In this document: positions 5,897-6,439 of the stretch, in pieces
How positions within the stretch are numbered: position 1 is the first letter of the stretch
Layout: each line of letters opens with the position of its first letter
Assembly (NCBI GenBank): GCA_949935685.1
Contig: CATLGN010000097.1
Coordinates: 1-6,439 of the forward strand
Direction: 5' to 3'
Length of the DNA: 6,439 nucleotides
Origin: an uncultured Lachnospiraceae bacterium
Lineage (GTDB): Bacteria; Bacillota; Clostridia; Lachnospirales; Lachnospiraceae
Notes under the pieces: generated by a model
Seen by the model: only the letters and a program-made list of their open reading frames with translations
Told to the model about the DNA's origin: nothing
The model's database searches: none
Made by a program: the position numbers and the translations under genes

Positions 5897-6439
5897 ATGG
5901 AAAAAAAGATGCGTATGTGGCTGAAAGCGTGTCTGATCATAGCGGGGCTTTTATTTTTCTGCTTTCTCGCGGGAAGGCGGGAGCAGGAGCGGGGCGTGGA
6001 CTATGAGAAGGAGGCGCGGATCAGACAGTACAAGACGGATGAAAGTGTTGCGGAGCTGGAGACAACACTGTTGGCATACGGTGAGATGATACGGGAGGGA
6101 GCAGCGCAGGAAGAAGCGGAGGCAGAGACGAAAAGAATACTGACGACAGACGGTCTTTTTACATATGAGACTGCGGAGGCGGAAGCGTGCCTTTATCGAC
6201 GGGTGACAGCCTATATCCGGGATGGCGTGATACTGGACGTTGTGGAAGCGGCGGAGCAGGAAGAAACCGTACTGCCGAACGTATGGATCAGCGAAGTGGA
6301 AGAAGAACAGGTGTTATGTTATTTGTCGGGCACGTTGTTTGCCATGCCATATCAGACGCAGCGCGATAATCGGGAGCAGGTGGCGGATATTGTGCTGCAG
6401 GATGGAACCGTTCGTTCCTGTCGCTTTAAAAAGGAAAAG
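5897..6439 (+). CDS. Membrane-anchored protein of unknown function, N-terminal part (cut by window end)
   Basis: The reading frame stays open from the ATG at 5897 to the last base, giving 181 codons with no stop, so only the N-terminus is present. The ATG follows GGGAGG (5887-5892) after four bases; the next in-frame ATGs (codons 5 and 7) are less well placed. A short basic tip (MEKKMRMWLK) precedes one hydrophobic segment, about residues 8-25 (ACLIIAGLLFFCFLAG), which suggests a signal anchor with the rest outside the cell. Residues 29-95 are charged, Glu-rich and probably helical or coiled coil. From about residue 97 the sequence looks like beta-rich modules, ending in VADIVLQDGTVRSCRFKKEK. 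That ending faintly recalls N-terminal regions of Lachnospiraceae SpoIID/LytB-like proteins, but the defining domain would lie beyond the window, so the assignment is open. With the 6S terminator just upstream, its promoter is not apparent. Confidence 0.75.
   Translation, partial: MEKKMRMWLKACLIIAGLLFFCFLAGRREQERGVDYEKEARIRQYKTDESVAELETTLLAYGEMIREGAAQEEAEAETKRILTTDGLFTYETAEAEACLYRRVTAYIRDGVILDVVEAAEQEETVLPNVWISEVEEEQVLCYLSGTLFAMPYQTQRDNREQVADIVLQDGTVRSCRFKKEK

Noticed and set aside
6187..6369. 60-codon ORF in another frame inside the last gene
   Set aside because: It overlaps the open frame starting at 5897, which has the ribosome binding site, signal anchor and coherent composition.

Overview
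The window looks like chromosome of an anaerobic Firmicute, most likely a Lachnospiraceae (Clostridia) member. The reasons are strong AAGGAGG-type ribosome binding sites, TTGACT/GATAAT-type sigma-A promoters, a Firmicutes-style 6S RNA, a divergent clostridial ATP-dependent PEP carboxykinase, and mixed GC with A/T-leaning codons in the highly expressed gene. The taxonomic call is inference. All recognised genes lie on the + strand.

Layout. (1) 34-2552: a two-gene unit, deoC (deoxyribose-phosphate aldolase) followed 35 bp later by a three-domain, M24B-type Xaa-Pro aminopeptidase. (2) 2553-3377: an 825-bp gene-free region. It is filled by two diverged copies, in opposite orientation, of a ~280-310-bp quasi-palindromic element (2571-2880 on the minus strand, 2961-3244 on the plus strand), separated by an ~80-bp AT-rich spacer. 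A sigma-A-type promoter (3256-3284) and a leader hairpin (3310-3337) for the next gene follow. (3) 3378-5140: pckA and its intrinsic terminator. (4) 5188-5553: an unrecognised 121-aa acidic protein. (5) 5617-5873: a complete 6S RNA unit with promoter, ~185-nt RNA and strong terminator. (6) 5897-6439: the start of a membrane-anchored protein cut off by the window end.

The main point of interest is the paired element in region 2. The two copies share three nearly identical blocks, while several stem segments differ in sequence yet keep complementarity on both arms. They also share the same unpaired T-T positions and the same bulge. This suggests a conserved fold, either a structured RNA or a mobile or structured DNA repeat, that I cannot assign to a named family. 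The proximal copy ends 11 bp before the pckA -35 box, so it could affect pckA expression.

Functionally, deoC salvages deoxyribose phosphate into glycolysis, the aminopeptidase recycles proline-containing peptides, pckA sits at the PEP/oxaloacetate node, and 6S RNA tunes sigma-A transcription. These are housekeeping functions, and no defence or biosynthetic cluster is visible.
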